Assembly (NCBI GenBank): GCA_003388555.1
Contig: QQVD01000030.1
Span: 1 to 64,000 of the forward strand
Direction of reading: 5' to 3'
Length of the DNA: 64,000 nucleotides
Origin: Acidobacteriota bacterium
Lineage (GTDB): Bacteria > Acidobacteriota > Thermoanaerobaculia > Multivoradales > Multivoraceae
The notes beneath the pieces were generated by a model. That model was not told where the DNA came from and did not search any database. It saw only the letters and a list, made by a program, of their open reading frames with translations. This document shows positions 56,349 to 64,000 of the stretch, piece by piece. Within the stretch, counting starts at the first letter, position 1. Every line of letters starts with the position of its first letter. The position numbers and the translations under genes were made by a program.

Positions 56349-59198
56349 ATGAACCGTGACACTCTCCCGCCCCATGAAGACGACTCCCGCCGACCCCTCC
56401 GCCGCGACTGCGCGTCGCTGTCTTCACGACGGCTCTGGGTACCGCTACTCGCGGCCGGGCTGCTCGCGAGCTCGGCGATGTTGACCGCCGCGCCCTGGGA
56501 GCCGGTCGACCTCACCCGCGACGAACGTGTCGGCAGCCACGTGCTGTCGCACGACGGATCGATGGCCGCATGGGTCAAGACCGAGGTGGTGGCGAAGGAG
56601 GGCAAGCAGCAGCGGGTGGGCGATCTCTACCTGGTGCGCTTCGCCAGCGCCGAGCGCAGCGACAAGGGTCACCTGGAGCCGCTGCGCCTGACCCGCACCC
56701 AGGGCAGCTACGGGGCTCTCGCCTTCTCGCCCGACGGCCGCCACCTCGCTTTCAGCAGCGACCGCGAGGCGCCCGGAGAGACCAAGGACGACGAAGCGAA
56801 GGGAGCGCAGGTCTGGGTGCTGCCGCTGGGCGGGGGTGAGGCGAGGCGGGTCACCTCGTTCGACACCGCCGTCTCGATGTTCGCCTGGATCGACGACGAC
56901 CGGCTGCTGGTGGCACGCAGGGCGTCGCCGCCCCGACGGCTGGCGATCGGCGAGGAGGGCGGCGACGAGGCCCGCGCCATCGAGGACGTGCGCGAGCGTC
57001 CGGCGGTACGCCTCTTCCGGGTCGACGTGAAGGACGGCGAAGCGCATCCCCTCGGCCGCAACCAGGACTGGATCGACGAGATGGCGGTCTCGCCCGACGG
57101 CAAGACCGCCGTCATCAGCGCCCAGCAGAGCCTCAGCTTCGATTTCGACGCCAAGGTGCCCCCGCGCACCTTCCTGGTCGATCTCGGCAGCGGCGAGCGC
57201 CGCGAGATCCTCCAGGAGGCCAAGGACTCGAAGGGGGCGACCCTGCTGCCGACCCGCTTCCGCTGGGCACCGGACAGCGGCAGTCTCTTCTTCCTCGATC
57301 CGTTCTCGAACCATCCGATCTACCGCAACGCGTCGGTGAGTCGCCTGCACCGCCACGACCTCGCCAGCGGCGAGACCCGCCGTATCGATGCTCAGTGGGA
57401 GCGGGGATTCAGCTCCAACTACGAGGTGGTGCCGGCGCCCGGCGGCGGCGCGCGCATCGTCGCCCTGCTCGAGAACGGCGTCAGCTACCGGCCGGCGATC
57501 CTCCAGCTCGGTGCCGGCGACGAGCCACCGGCCCTGCGCGACATGGTCTGGCAGCGCGAGGCCGATCCGATGGGAATTGTCGTCTCGCGCGACGGCTCCA
57601 GGCTGCTCTACGAGGCATCCACCGCCAACCATCCGCCGCAGCTCTACTCGGCGGTGCTCGGCGCGATGTCGCCGCAGGACGAGGTGCAGCTCGGCGCCCT
57701 CAACCCGAGCTTCGAGAAGAAGCCGACCGGTCGCACCGAGGTGGTGCAGTGGGTCGGCGCCGAGGGCGACCTGGTCGAGGGCCTGCTGCACTACCCGCTC
57801 GACTGGAAGGACGGCGAGAGCGCCCCGGCGCCGCTGGTGCTCGACATCCACGGTGGCCCCTCGAGCGTCGACCGCGACCGCTGGGACTCGAACTGGGGCT
57901 CGCCCAACATCCTCTGGCGTCAGCGCGGCGCCTTCGTCTTCCAGGTCAACTACCACGGCTCGAGTGGCTACGGCCTCGACTGGGTCGAGTCGATCGAACA
58001 GCGCTACTACGAGCTCGAGCTGCCCGACATCGAGAGCGGCGTCGACGCCCTGATCGACCAGAAGCTCGTCGACCCGGAGCGCCTCGCCGCGACCGGCTGG
58101 TCGAACGGCGGCATCCTCTCGGCCGCCCTGATCACCGACACCCGGCGCTACAAGGCCGCCATCGTCGGCGCCGCCGACGTCGAGTGGATCAGCGACTGGG
58201 GCAACGTCTCGTTCGGCGCCTCGTTCGACAACTACTACTTCGGCGGCCCGCCGTGGGAGCGCCTCGAGCACTACATCGAGAAGTCGCCCTACTTCGAGCT
58301 CGGGAAGGTCACCACCCCGACCCTCATCCACACCGGCGACGCCGACACCAACGTACCGCCGTCGCAGAGCTGGTCGATGTTCCGTGCGCTGCAGCAGCTC
58401 GGCAACACCGAGGTGCGCTTCGTGCTCTACCCCGGCGAGCCGCACGGCCTGCGCAGCGTCGCCCACCAGGAGCGAAAGATCCGCGAGGACCTCGCCTGGC
58501 TCGACCGTCACCTGTTCGGCAAAGCCGAACGCACCGACTTCTTCGAGCACGATCCGGCCCTGCCGCGGGACTCTGCGTTGGCCGCCCTGTTCGAGCTGCA
58601 GCAGGTGCAGCGGCGCGGCGACGGCGCCCTCGGCCGCCAGCAGGACGGCGTGCTGGTTCCCGAGACGACGGACTTCGGCGAGCTCGAGATCGCCCGCTTC
58701 GAGCTCACCCGCGCCCAGCTCGCCGCGATGACCGGCGACGACGTCGCCACCGGCGACGCCAACCTGCCCGCGATGCTGAGCTACGAGCAGGCGCGCGAGT
58801 ACGCCACCTGGCTCTCCGAGCGCACCGGCTCGACCTACCGGCTGCCCACCGCCGCCGAAGCGAAGAAGTTCTCGCGCAAGGGCGGTAACACCCTGCAGCG
58901 CTGGCTCGGCTACGAGCCCACCGTCGACGACCTCGCCGCGGTCGAAGAGGCCCTCGACGAGCGCCTCCGAGAGCGCCACCACCTGCTCGTGCCGGTCGAC
59001 CGCGAGACCGCCCACCGCGGCCGCGACGACCAGGCGCTGGTCTGGGGCCTGGGCGGCAACGTCGCCACCTGGGCCGTGGGCGAAGACGGCAGCGGCGGAC
59101 CCGTCGGCCCCGCCGCCGACCGTGCGCCGGGGCTGAAGGGCGCCTCGGACACCACCCTCGTCGGCCTGCGCCTGGTGCGCGAAGGCCCGGCGTCGTAG
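56349..59198 (+). CDS. Prolyl-oligopeptidase-family S9 peptidase fused to a SUMF1-like C-terminal domain
   Basis: A 949-residue protein. A signal anchor (LWVPLLAAGLLASSAMLTAA) leads to a beta-propeller (DPD/TolB-like blades such as SYGALAFSPDGRHLAFSSDR) and the S9 hydrolase. The nucleophile is in ATGWSNGGILSAA (near residue 584), the Asp in HTGDADTNVPP and the His in YPGEPHGLRS. Past about residue 750 comes a domain (ELEIARFELTRAQLAAM; LSYEQAREYATWLSERTGS; TYRLPTAAEAKKFSRKGG) resembling formylglycine-generating-enzyme/SUMF1 modules; its catalytic cysteines are not visible, so it is probably non-enzymatic. It would cleave oligopeptides at the cell surface or periplasm. Confidence 0.85.
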   Translation: MNRDTLPPHEDDSRRPLRRDCASLSSRRLWVPLLAAGLLASSAMLTAAPWEPVDLTRDERVGSHVLSHDGSMAAWVKTEVVAKEGKQQRVGDLYLVRFASAERSDKGHLEPLRLTRTQGSYGALAFSPDGRHLAFSSDREAPGETKDDEAKGAQVWVLPLGGGEARRVTSFDTAVSMFAWIDDDRLLVARRASPPRRLAIGEEGGDEARAIEDVRERPAVRLFRVDVKDGEAHPLGRNQDWIDEMAVSPDGKTAVISAQQSLSFDFDAKVPPRTFLVDLGSGERREILQEAKDSKGATLLPTRFRWAPDSGSLFFLDPFSNHPIYRNASVSRLHRHDLASGETRRIDAQWERGFSSNYEVVPAPGGGARIVALLENGVSYRPAILQLGAGDEPPALRDMVWQREADPMGIVVSRDGSRLLYEASTANHPPQLYSAVLGAMSPQDEVQLGALNPSFEKKPTGRTEVVQWVGAEGDLVEGLLHYPLDWKDGESAPAPLVLDIHGGPSSVDRDRWDSNWGSPNILWRQRGAFVFQVNYHGSSGYGLDWVESIEQRYYELELPDIESGVDALIDQKLVDPERLAATGWSNGGILSAALITDTRRYKAAIVGAADVEWISDWGNVSFGASFDNYYFGGPPWERLEHYIEKSPYFELGKVTTPTLIHTGDADTNVPPSQSWSMFRALQQLGNTEVRFVLYPGEPHGLRSVAHQERKIREDLAWLDRHLFGKAERTDFFEHDPALPRDSALAALFELQQVQRRGDGALGRQQDGVLVPETTDFGELEIARFELTRAQLAAMTGDDVATGDANLPAMLSYEQAREYATWLSERTGSTYRLPTAAEAKKFSRKGGNTLQRWLGYEPTVDDLAAVEEALDERLRERHHLLVPVDRETAHRGRDDQALVWGLGGNVATWAVGEDGSGGPVGPAADRAPGLKGASDTTLVGLRLVREGPAS

Positions 59199-59239
59199 GC
59201 GCGGCCCAGAGCCCGCACCGGAACCGCACCCCTCCGACC

Positions 59240-59359
59240 TCCTCCCCCTTCAGGGGGAGGACCGAGGAACGAGCGTCAGTCTTCGCAGGCTCGACTGCCT
59301 CTCGTGCGGCTCAGCTCGCTGACGCTCGCTTCGGCTTCGGGGGTGTCTCGTGAAGCGAA
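59240..59359 (+). repeat. Family-A module, extended form
   Basis: Hairpin TCCTCCCCCT-TC-AGGGGGAGGA, then GAACGAGCGTCAGTCTTCGC, GCGGCTCAGCTCGCTGACGC and GGGGGTGTCTCGTGAAGCGA. CGAGCGTCAG and CTGACGCTCG inside it can pair into a second, longer hairpin. The inverse copy is at 61893-62000. Confidence 0.85.
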
Positions 59360-59416
59360 ACGGACGGTGGGCCGCCTACCGCGTGTCGCACCGCGCACGG
59401 CCGCCGCTCGACGCAA

Positions 59417-59449
59417 CGTGTGGATCCCGGCGTCTGCGCCCGGGATGAC
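59417..59449. repeat. Family-B-like hairpin
   Basis: GTGTGGATCCCGG-CGTCTGCG-CCCGGGATGACGA: stem ATCCCGG/CCGGGAT, with the family's outer GGATC and GATGAC flanks. Confidence 0.7.
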
Positions 59450-59501
59450 GATGCTGGGGAGGCCTTTGCCGCGGTGCGACGAATCGTTCGATTCCGTGGC
59501 G

Positions 59502-60839
59502 TCAGCCCACGTGGCTTTCGAGCAGACCCGGGATCCTGCGCTTGAACGCAAAGAAGCCGCGGGTCGCGTGCGGCCAGGCTGCGTCGTCCCACGGGCGTCG
59601 CAGGCGCGACAGCTCGATGCCGGCGTGCAGAAGTGCCGGACGGAGTTCGTCGAGGACTTCAGCGACAGGGCCGACGGGAGCCCAGGCGGTCACCAGGTGG
59701 TCGACGTCTCGATCGCGGCACCAGGCGACGAGCTGATCGGGCTCCGGGTGGTCCAGGAGGTCCTTCGCGGGATCGAAGGGGAGCGAGCGATCGTCCCCGG
59801 ACGACGGCGCGGCGACGCCATCCCGGCGCGCCGCGAAGCGCTGCAGCGCATCGTGCATGGCCTGGCGGGCGAACTCCCGGGCGAGCGCGCCGACGCGCAG
59901 CGGCGAACGATGTCTCGTGCTCGTCAGGCCGGCGGCGCCGGCGATCTCGCCGTGCACCGGCCACGACTCGGGATGCATGTCCTCCTCGGTCACCAGCAAC
60001 GCGCAGCGGCGCCTTGCCCCGTCGTTCCAGTCGAGCTCGGCCTCCGGCACGGGCGTCGGCGAGGGGTGCGGCGGGCCCTCGAGGGCGTGTGCCTCGGCGG
60101 CCAGCTGCGAGCGGTCGGGCTGGAAGCGACCGGCGGTGAACCTGGCGATGTTGTCGGGGCGGGCGAGGTAGGTCTTGCCGTGGGTGTGCAGTCCGCAGAC
60201 CCAGCGCCAGGAGAGGGTGTTCGACGCCGGGTCCCCGTCGAGCAGGTGGCGGTAGAAGAAGTCGGCGCCGAGAACCCAGGGCAGGTCGAGGGTGTAGACC
60301 CACAGCGAGGCGAACCACATGCGGGCGTGGTTGTGCAGATAGCCGGTGGAGATCAGCTCCCGGGTCCACGAGTCGAACGGATCGAGGCCGGTCTCTCCGG
60401 CGATCGCGCTCTCGTAGCGTTGCCGTAGCGAGGCGTCGCTCCCGAGCTGCTCGATCCGCCACTGCAACTCACCCCTGTAGGCGCGCCACACCGATGGCCG
60501 CATCTCCAGCCAGCCCTTCCAGTACGTGCGCCAGCACACCTCCTGAACGAACTTCTCGGCCGCGGACGCCGAGTGCTCGGCGAGCACTGCCTCGAGCACT
60601 TCGGTCTCGAGGACGAGGCGATGCCGCACGTAGGGCGAAAGGAGCGAGACCCCCTCTCGCTGTTCGGGTCCCAGATCGAAGTTGCGCCGCCGGGCGTAGT
60701 GGCTACCGGCTCGCGGCACGAACTGGCCGAGGCGATCGAGGGCCGCCTCGCGGGTCGGGGTGAAGACCTGGCGCCGGGCCGAGGCGAATTCGTTGTCGCG
60801 CTCGAGGTCGGGGTGGGGCAGTGGCAGTGCTTGTTGCAT
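59502..60839 (-). CDS. Photolyase/cryptochrome-like protein with reversed domain order
   Basis: A 445-residue protein. The N-terminal half is a photolyase FAD-binding domain: AALDRLGQFVPRAGSHYARR, VSLLSPYVRHRLVLETEVLE, FVQEVCWRTYWKGWLEMRPS, GYLHNHARMWFASLWVYTLD and NTLSWRWVCGLHTHGKTYLA, with the usual tryptophans. The alpha/beta (antenna) part comes after it (CALLVTEEDMHPESWP; HLVTAWAPVGPVAEVLDELR; RRPWDDAAWPHATRGFFAFK), whereas in canonical photolyases it is N-terminal. It would use light and FADH- for DNA repair or signalling. Start ATG 60837-60839, after a CTTGTTGC-type leader. The gene lies between inverse family-A modules. Confidence 0.85.
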   Translation of the reverse strand: MQQALPLPHPDLERDNEFASARRQVFTPTREAALDRLGQFVPRAGSHYARRRNFDLGPEQREGVSLLSPYVRHRLVLETEVLEAVLAEHSASAAEKFVQEVCWRTYWKGWLEMRPSVWRAYRGELQWRIEQLGSDASLRQRYESAIAGETGLDPFDSWTRELISTGYLHNHARMWFASLWVYTLDLPWVLGADFFYRHLLDGDPASNTLSWRWVCGLHTHGKTYLARPDNIARFTAGRFQPDRSQLAAEAHALEGPPHPSPTPVPEAELDWNDGARRRCALLVTEEDMHPESWPVHGEIAGAAGLTSTRHRSPLRVGALAREFARQAMHDALQRFAARRDGVAAPSSGDDRSLPFDPAKDLLDHPEPDQLVAWCRDRDVDHLVTAWAPVGPVAEVLDELRPALLHAGIELSRLRRPWDDAAWPHATRGFFAFKRRIPGLLESHVG

Positions 60840-61118
60840 GGGCTTTGGTGAGCTGGCCGTTCTCGGGGAGAGAGTTCAGGGGAAGGCAGGCGAGGCGCGA
60901 GCGACGCGGAGCCGAGCGTTCCGATCGCCGGGCCGGGGACGTCCCGGCGATGCGGTGGCGTTACGGAGGATCGGATGGCTCTTCGCCGGACGCGTCCGAA
61001 CGGATGGCGCGCGATATCGTCGCTTCGAACTAGCGGCGGCAAACAGGAGGTCGGAGTCGAGATCGCGGCGCCAGTCTCGTGGGCGCCACGAAGTCGACCG
61101 ATCGGTGGAGGGCGAGGA
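60840..61118. promoter_or_regulatory. Divergent intergenic region
   Basis: 279 bp between the leftward photolyase-like gene and the rightward MAPEG gene. Both promoters must lie here. Nothing more specific is recognised. Confidence 0.3.
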
Positions 61119-61556
61119 ATGCTCGAACAACAACCCCTCGACGTCTGGGCGCTGGCCGGCGTCGTCCTGTTCCTGAAGATGTTCGCCATCGCCCTCTACC
61201 AGGGGCGCTGGCGGCTGCGCACCAAGGTGTTCACCAAGGCCGAGGACGCCGCGCGCTGGGGCGACGGCACGGTCTCCGAGCGCGACGTGCCGGAGGTGGA
61301 GCGGGCGCAGCGCGCCTTCCGCAACGATCTCGAGAACATCCCGATGTTCCTGATCCTCAGCTTCGCCTACCTGCTCTACGACGCCTGGGAGCAGGGCGCA
61401 TACCTCTACATCGGTCTCTTCGTCATCGCCCGCATCGTGCACACCTGGGCCTATCTGCGGCCGAAGCAGCCGCTGCGCAACCGCGCCTACATCGTCGGCG
61501 TGCTGTGCACGCTGGCCGTGGCGGGGCACCTGGTGTTCGAGGTGGTGGCGCGGTAG
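61119..61556 (+). CDS. MAPEG family membrane protein
   Basis: A 145-residue, four-helix membrane protein: VWALAGVVLFLKMFAIALYQ, then the conserved cytosolic loop with ERDVPEVERAQRAFRNDLEN (the RxxRxxxNDLEN-type motif of MAPEG), IPMFLILSFAYLLYDA and YIGLFVIARIVHTWAYL. MAPEG proteins bind glutathione or lipid mediators; bacterial members act as glutathione transferases/peroxidases. The start is ATG 61119, with GAGGGCGAGGA upstream; the frame opens further up without family similarity. Confidence 0.88.
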   Translation: MLEQQPLDVWALAGVVLFLKMFAIALYQGRWRLRTKVFTKAEDAARWGDGTVSERDVPEVERAQRAFRNDLENIPMFLILSFAYLLYDAWEQGAYLYIGLFVIARIVHTWAYLRPKQPLRNRAYIVGVLCTLAVAGHLVFEVVAR

Positions 61557-61689
61557 CTGTCTGGCTTGGGGTGTGACGTGGTGCAGTGTGACGAGGCGGT
61601 GGACTGGAGGGCGGGCCTCTGTTCCACAGTCACGTTGTCGCCGCACATGACGGACTCTCCGCTCGCAGCATCCTCACCCCCTCCTCATG

Positions 61690-61712
61690 TCCTCCCCCTC
61701 GTAGGGGGAGGA
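61690..61712. repeat. Family-A hairpin
   Basis: TCCTCCCCCT-CGT-AGGGGGAGGA, followed by CAGATGCTCGCG, the inverse of the GCGAGCATCT flank seen at 37091. Confidence 0.8.
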
Positions 61713-61892
61713 GGACAGATGCTCGCGTTTCGATGCGGGCTCGAGGCCGCGCTGCACAGCACCCTCATGCCAGCGGAGCCGAGGGTGATGCGTTGCGTAG
61801 GCGGTGACGTCGAGCGGCGCGACGAGCAGTAGGCGGCCACAGTCCGGTTCGCTCTGGATACTCCCCACCCTGCCGCGCCCCCTGCAGGCGTG

Positions 61893-62000
61893 TTCGCTTC
61901 ACGAGACACCCCCGCAGCCGAAGCGAGCGTCAGCGAGCAGAGCCGCACGAGAGGCAGTCGAGCCTGCGAAGACTGACGCTCGTTCCTCTCTCCTCCCCCT
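61893..62000 (-). repeat. Family-A module, inverse copy of 59240-59359
   Basis: TTCGCTTCACGAGACACCCC, then AAGCGAGCGTCAGCGAGCAG, GAGCCTGCGAAGACTGACGC and CTCGTTCCTC before CTCCCCCT. It matches the earlier copy in reverse orientation with few differences. Confidence 0.85.
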
Positions 62001-62104
62001 GAAGCGAGCCGGATGACCGATAAACCCCCACCTCTATCCTCCCCCTGAAGCGAGCCGGATGACCGATAAACCCCCACCTCTATCCTCCCCCTGAAGGGGG
62101 AGGA
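61991..62104. repeat. 46-bp tandem repeat, 2.5 copies, ending in a family-A hairpin
   Basis: The unit starts TCCTCCCCCTGAAGCGAGCC, continues GGATGACCGATAAACCCCCA and ends CCTCTA. Starts are at 61991, 62037 and 62083; the last copy closes with AGGGGGAGGA instead of the repeat body. Confidence 0.9.
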
Positions 62105-62155
62105 AGTCGGCGGGTCGCGGCTTCGGTGCGAGCTCGCGGTCACACCTCCCAGCAT

Positions 62156-62187
62156 CGTCATCCCGGACTTGATCCGGGATCCACGCG
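62156..62187. repeat. Family-B-like hairpin
   Basis: CGTCATCCCGG-ACTTGA-TCCGGGATCCACGCG: stem ATCCCGGA/TCCGGGAT with the family flanks GTCAT and ATCCACGC. Confidence 0.8.
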
Positions 62188-62235
62188 TTACCTGTGGCGG
62201 CAACGACGCGCGTGCGACGAGAGCGCTGGCTCGGA

Positions 62236-62390
62236 GACCCCGAAGCCGAAGCGAGCGGTGGCGAGCTGAGCCGCAGGAGCGGCAGGGTGAGCCTGCGAAA
62301 CGCTGATGCTCATTCCTCGGCCTTGTTCCCTGAAAAGAGCGTTCGCTTCACGAGACACCCTCACCCTGCCCTCCCCCTGCAGGGGGAGGG
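62236..62390. repeat. Third, diverged family-A module
   Basis: Contains CGAAGCCGAAGCGAGCGG, GGTGAGCCTGCGAAACGC, GTTCGCTTCACGAGACACCC and the hairpin CCTCCCCCT-GC-AGGGGGAGG (62370-62389). Same orientation as 61893-62000. Confidence 0.7.
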
Positions 62391-62440
62391 ACGGAGGGTC
62401 GCGGACGGTTCGGGCCATGGAACGGTGCTCCCATTCCTCT

Positions 62441-62470
62441 GTCATTCCCGCGCAGGCGGGAACCCACGCG
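62441..62470. repeat. Family-B hairpin repeat
   Basis: GTCATTCCCGC-GCAG-GCGGGAACCCACGCG. Confidence 0.8.
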
Positions 62471-62736
62471 TTGCTTGAGGCGGTGACGGAGGGCGGTGCG
62501 ACCAGCAGTAGGCGACCCTCGAGATGAGCACGCCCGGCCTGGTGAACGCCTCTGACCGCCGGCGACTCCGCTCGAAGCAGGACAGTCAGAGACGTACGCG
62601 TCGCCCCCCGTGTCGCCACCACCCGGCATGCCACCCTTCGATACTCTCGCCCGACCCGTCGTCCAGAGCGAACCGGCCGATCCCGGCCCCTCGCGATCCA
62701 GAGCGCCTTCGCCTCGCCCGCCACAGGAGCCTCCGC

Positions 62737-63681
62737 ATGCCCTTCCGCAACCGCGTCACCCAGATGCTCGGCGTCGACATCCCGATCGTGCAGGCGCCGA
62801 TGGGTTGGATCGCGAGAGCCCAGCTCGCCTCGCAGGTCTCCGAGGCCGGCGCCTTCGGCATCATCGAGACGTCGTCCGGTCAGCTCGACGAGATCCGCGG
62901 CGAGATCGCCAAGATGCGCCAGCTCACCGACAAGCCGTTCGGCGTCAACATCGCGCAGGCCTTCATCCGCGATCCCGGCATCATCGACTTCGTCATCGAG
63001 CAGGGGGTGCGCTTCGTCACCACCTCGGCCGGCGATCCGCGCAAGTACACCGAGACGCTGAAGAACGCCGGCCTCACCGGCTTCCACGTCGTGCCGACCC
63101 TGCGCGCCGCGCTCAAGGCGGTCGACGCCGGGGTCGACGGCCTGGTGGTCGAGGGCGCCGAGGGCGGCGGCTTCAAGAACCACCAGGACGTGGCGACCAT
63201 GGTGCTGCTGCCGCTGATCCGCAGCAAGGTCGACGTGCCGCTGATCGCTGCCGGCGGCATCTGCGACGGCCGCACCATGGCGGCGGCGTTCGTGCTCGGC
63301 GCCGAAGGCGTGCAGATGGGCACCCGCATGGTCTCCGCCCTCGAGTCGCCGATCCACGACAACTGGAAGCAGGCCATCGTCGACGCCGCCGAGACCGGCA
63401 CCGTGCTGCTCAAGCCCGAGGGCCAGCCGGCGCTGCGGGCGCTGCGCACCGAGCGCACCACCCGGCTCGAGCGCGGCGAGGGCAACCCGATGCAGGAGCT
63501 GCGCGACGGCGCCATGAAGGTCTACTTCGGCGGCGAGCTCGAGGCCGGCGTCGCGCTCACCGGCCAGGTCGCCGGCCGCATCGACTCCGTCAAGCCGGTG
63601 CGCGAGATCATCGAGCAGACCACCCGCGAGTTCTTCACCTGCGTCGGCGAGCTCGGCGCCTACACCGCGTCGTCGGTGTGA
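62737..63681 (+). CDS. Nitronate-monooxygenase/enoyl-ACP-reductase-II-like flavoprotein
   Basis: A 314-residue FMN TIM barrel: IPIVQAPMGWIARAQLASQV, GVNIAQAFIRDPGI, VVEGAEGGGFKNHQDVATMV, PLIAAGGICDGRTMAAAFVL, GAEGVQMGTRMVSALES. These match NMO/2-nitropropane-dioxygenase and FabK-like enzymes. The catalytic His of true NMOs sits in GGH after the EAGG loop; here the residue is Phe (GGGFKNH), so nitronate oxidation is doubtful and a different substrate or FabK-like activity is possible. AGGAG lies before ATG 62737. The downstream acyl-CoA dehydrogenase suggests acyl metabolism. Confidence 0.85.
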   Translation: MPFRNRVTQMLGVDIPIVQAPMGWIARAQLASQVSEAGAFGIIETSSGQLDEIRGEIAKMRQLTDKPFGVNIAQAFIRDPGIIDFVIEQGVRFVTTSAGDPRKYTETLKNAGLTGFHVVPTLRAALKAVDAGVDGLVVEGAEGGGFKNHQDVATMVLLPLIRSKVDVPLIAAGGICDGRTMAAAFVLGAEGVQMGTRMVSALESPIHDNWKQAIVDAAETGTVLLKPEGQPALRALRTERTTRLERGEGNPMQELRDGAMKVYFGGELEAGVALTGQVAGRIDSVKPVREIIEQTTREFFTCVGELGAYTASSV

Positions 63682-63718
63682 GCCGTCGACGCCAGGAGCG
63701 TCTCCGGACCCGACTCCC

Positions 63719-64000
63719 ATGATCTCCCCCGACATCCTCGACCTCGACTTCCCTGCCTATCTGGAGCGCATCCGCCGCTTCACCGACGAAGAGCTGATCC
63801 CCGGCGAGGCCGAGATGGTCGCCGAGGGCGCGGTGCCCGACCGGCTGATGACCCGCCTCCGCGAGCTCGGCCTCTTCGCCATCACCCTGCCGCGCGAGTG
63901 GGGCGGCCTCGGCTGGAGCGTCGAGGAGCAGGTGCGGCTCACCTTCGAGTTCACCCGCGCCTCCTGCGTCTACCGCTCGCGCTTCTCGACCACCATCGGC
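63719..64000 (+). CDS. Acyl-CoA dehydrogenase (partial, runs off right edge)
   Basis: 94 codons are visible. DFPAYLERIRRFTDEELIPG, then RLRELGLFAITLPREWGGLG and EQVRLTFEFTRASCVYRS, match the N-terminal helical domain of acyl-CoA dehydrogenases (the E..L...GL.....P...GG.G pattern). It would desaturate an acyl-CoA with FAD. ATG 63719 is 37 bp after the flavoprotein stop, so co-transcription is likely. The active-site region is beyond the edge. Confidence 0.85.
   Translation, partial: MISPDILDLDFPAYLERIRRFTDEELIPGEAEMVAEGAVPDRLMTRLRELGLFAITLPREWGGLGWSVEEQVRLTFEFTRASCVYRSRFSTTIG

Larger units (their letters stand above)
59199..59501. other. Intergenic repeat region
   Basis: 303 bp. It holds a family-A module (59240-59359) and a family-B hairpin (59417-59449). 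No gene is seen. Confidence 0.6.
61557..62736. other. Long intergenic region packed with repeats
   Basis: 1180 bp without a convincing gene. It holds family-A hairpins at 61690-61712, 62083-62104 and 62369-62390, an inverse module 61893-62000, a 46-bp tandem array 61991-62104, a third, diverged module (62236-62390), and family-B hairpins at 62156-62187 and 62441-62470. Short reading frames here read repeat sequence. Confidence 0.75.

Noticed and set aside
56445-59015. 856-codon minus-strand frame opposite the S9 peptidase
   Set aside because: Same reason: a mirror of a real gene, with composition typical of GC-driven shadows.
62188-63735. 515-codon minus-strand frame opposite the NMO-like gene
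   Set aside because: Antisense to a clear flavoprotein and partly made of repeat sequence.

Overview
The window is high-G+C DNA and looks like an Acidobacteriota chromosome, possibly of the Thermoanaerobaculia type. The basis is indirect. There is a MacB-like permease of the ADOP class typical of that phylum, a large two-component-propeller/GGDEF protein, many secreted proteins of unknown function, a PAS-rich hybrid kinase and an S9 peptidase fused to a SUMF1-like domain. No rRNA, tRNA or CRISPR array was recognised. Most long alternative reading frames are GC-driven shadows of the genes listed.

Layout. (1) 1-10.6 kb: a surface-glycan locus. A leftward non-ribosomal peptide synthetase enters from the left edge and a GT4 glycosyltransferase runs rightward. 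A leftward operon-like run then encodes a small membrane protein, an FAD oxidoreductase, a GT2 glycosyltransferase, a sulfotransferase, a GT1-type glycosyltransferase and a Wzx-like flippase. (2) 10.8-19.3 kb: a DUF4010 membrane protein, two MFS transporters, a repeat-disturbed secreted protein, and a propeller-GGDEF sensor with a one-base frameshift in GGDEF. (3) 19.3-23.4 kb: a GT39 glycosyltransferase overlapping a YfhO-like membrane protein. (4) 23.4-28.2 kb: a visibly less GC-rich island of leftward, tightly spaced secreted proteins, including an HExxH metalloprotease and a decayed paralogue. (5) 28.5-29.5 kb: a nucleotidyltransferase gene split by a 276-bp element with perfect 23-bp terminal inverted repeats. 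(6) 29.6-46.9 kb: ADOP permease, SDR, secreted proteins, MaoC dehydratase, DUF2277, carotenoid oxygenase, DUF1963, DUF2911, phosphoesterase, amidohydrolase, beta-helix protein, DUF4345, PQQ-type propeller and GST. (7) 47.2-56 kb: gluzincin-type peptidase, DUF2235 hydrolase, then signal transduction (NarX-type kinase divergent from a NarL-type regulator, a stand-alone receiver, and a PAS/HK/REC hybrid). (8) 56.3-64 kb: S9 peptidase, photolyase-like protein, MAPEG protein, NMO-like flavoprotein and the start of an acyl-CoA dehydrogenase.

The most unusual layer is non-coding. A family of strong intergenic hairpins (stem CCTCCCCCT/AGGGGGAGG with conserved flanks) occurs about ten times. Several copies lie in opposite orientation on the two sides of one or two genes; the clearest pair is a near-identical 170-bp inverted repeat around the DUF1963 gene. 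A second family of hairpins (TCATTCCCGCG...GGGAATCCACGC type) is scattered among them. Two loci carry C-rich heptamer tandem arrays, and there are decamer arrays near 39.5 and 52.1 kb.
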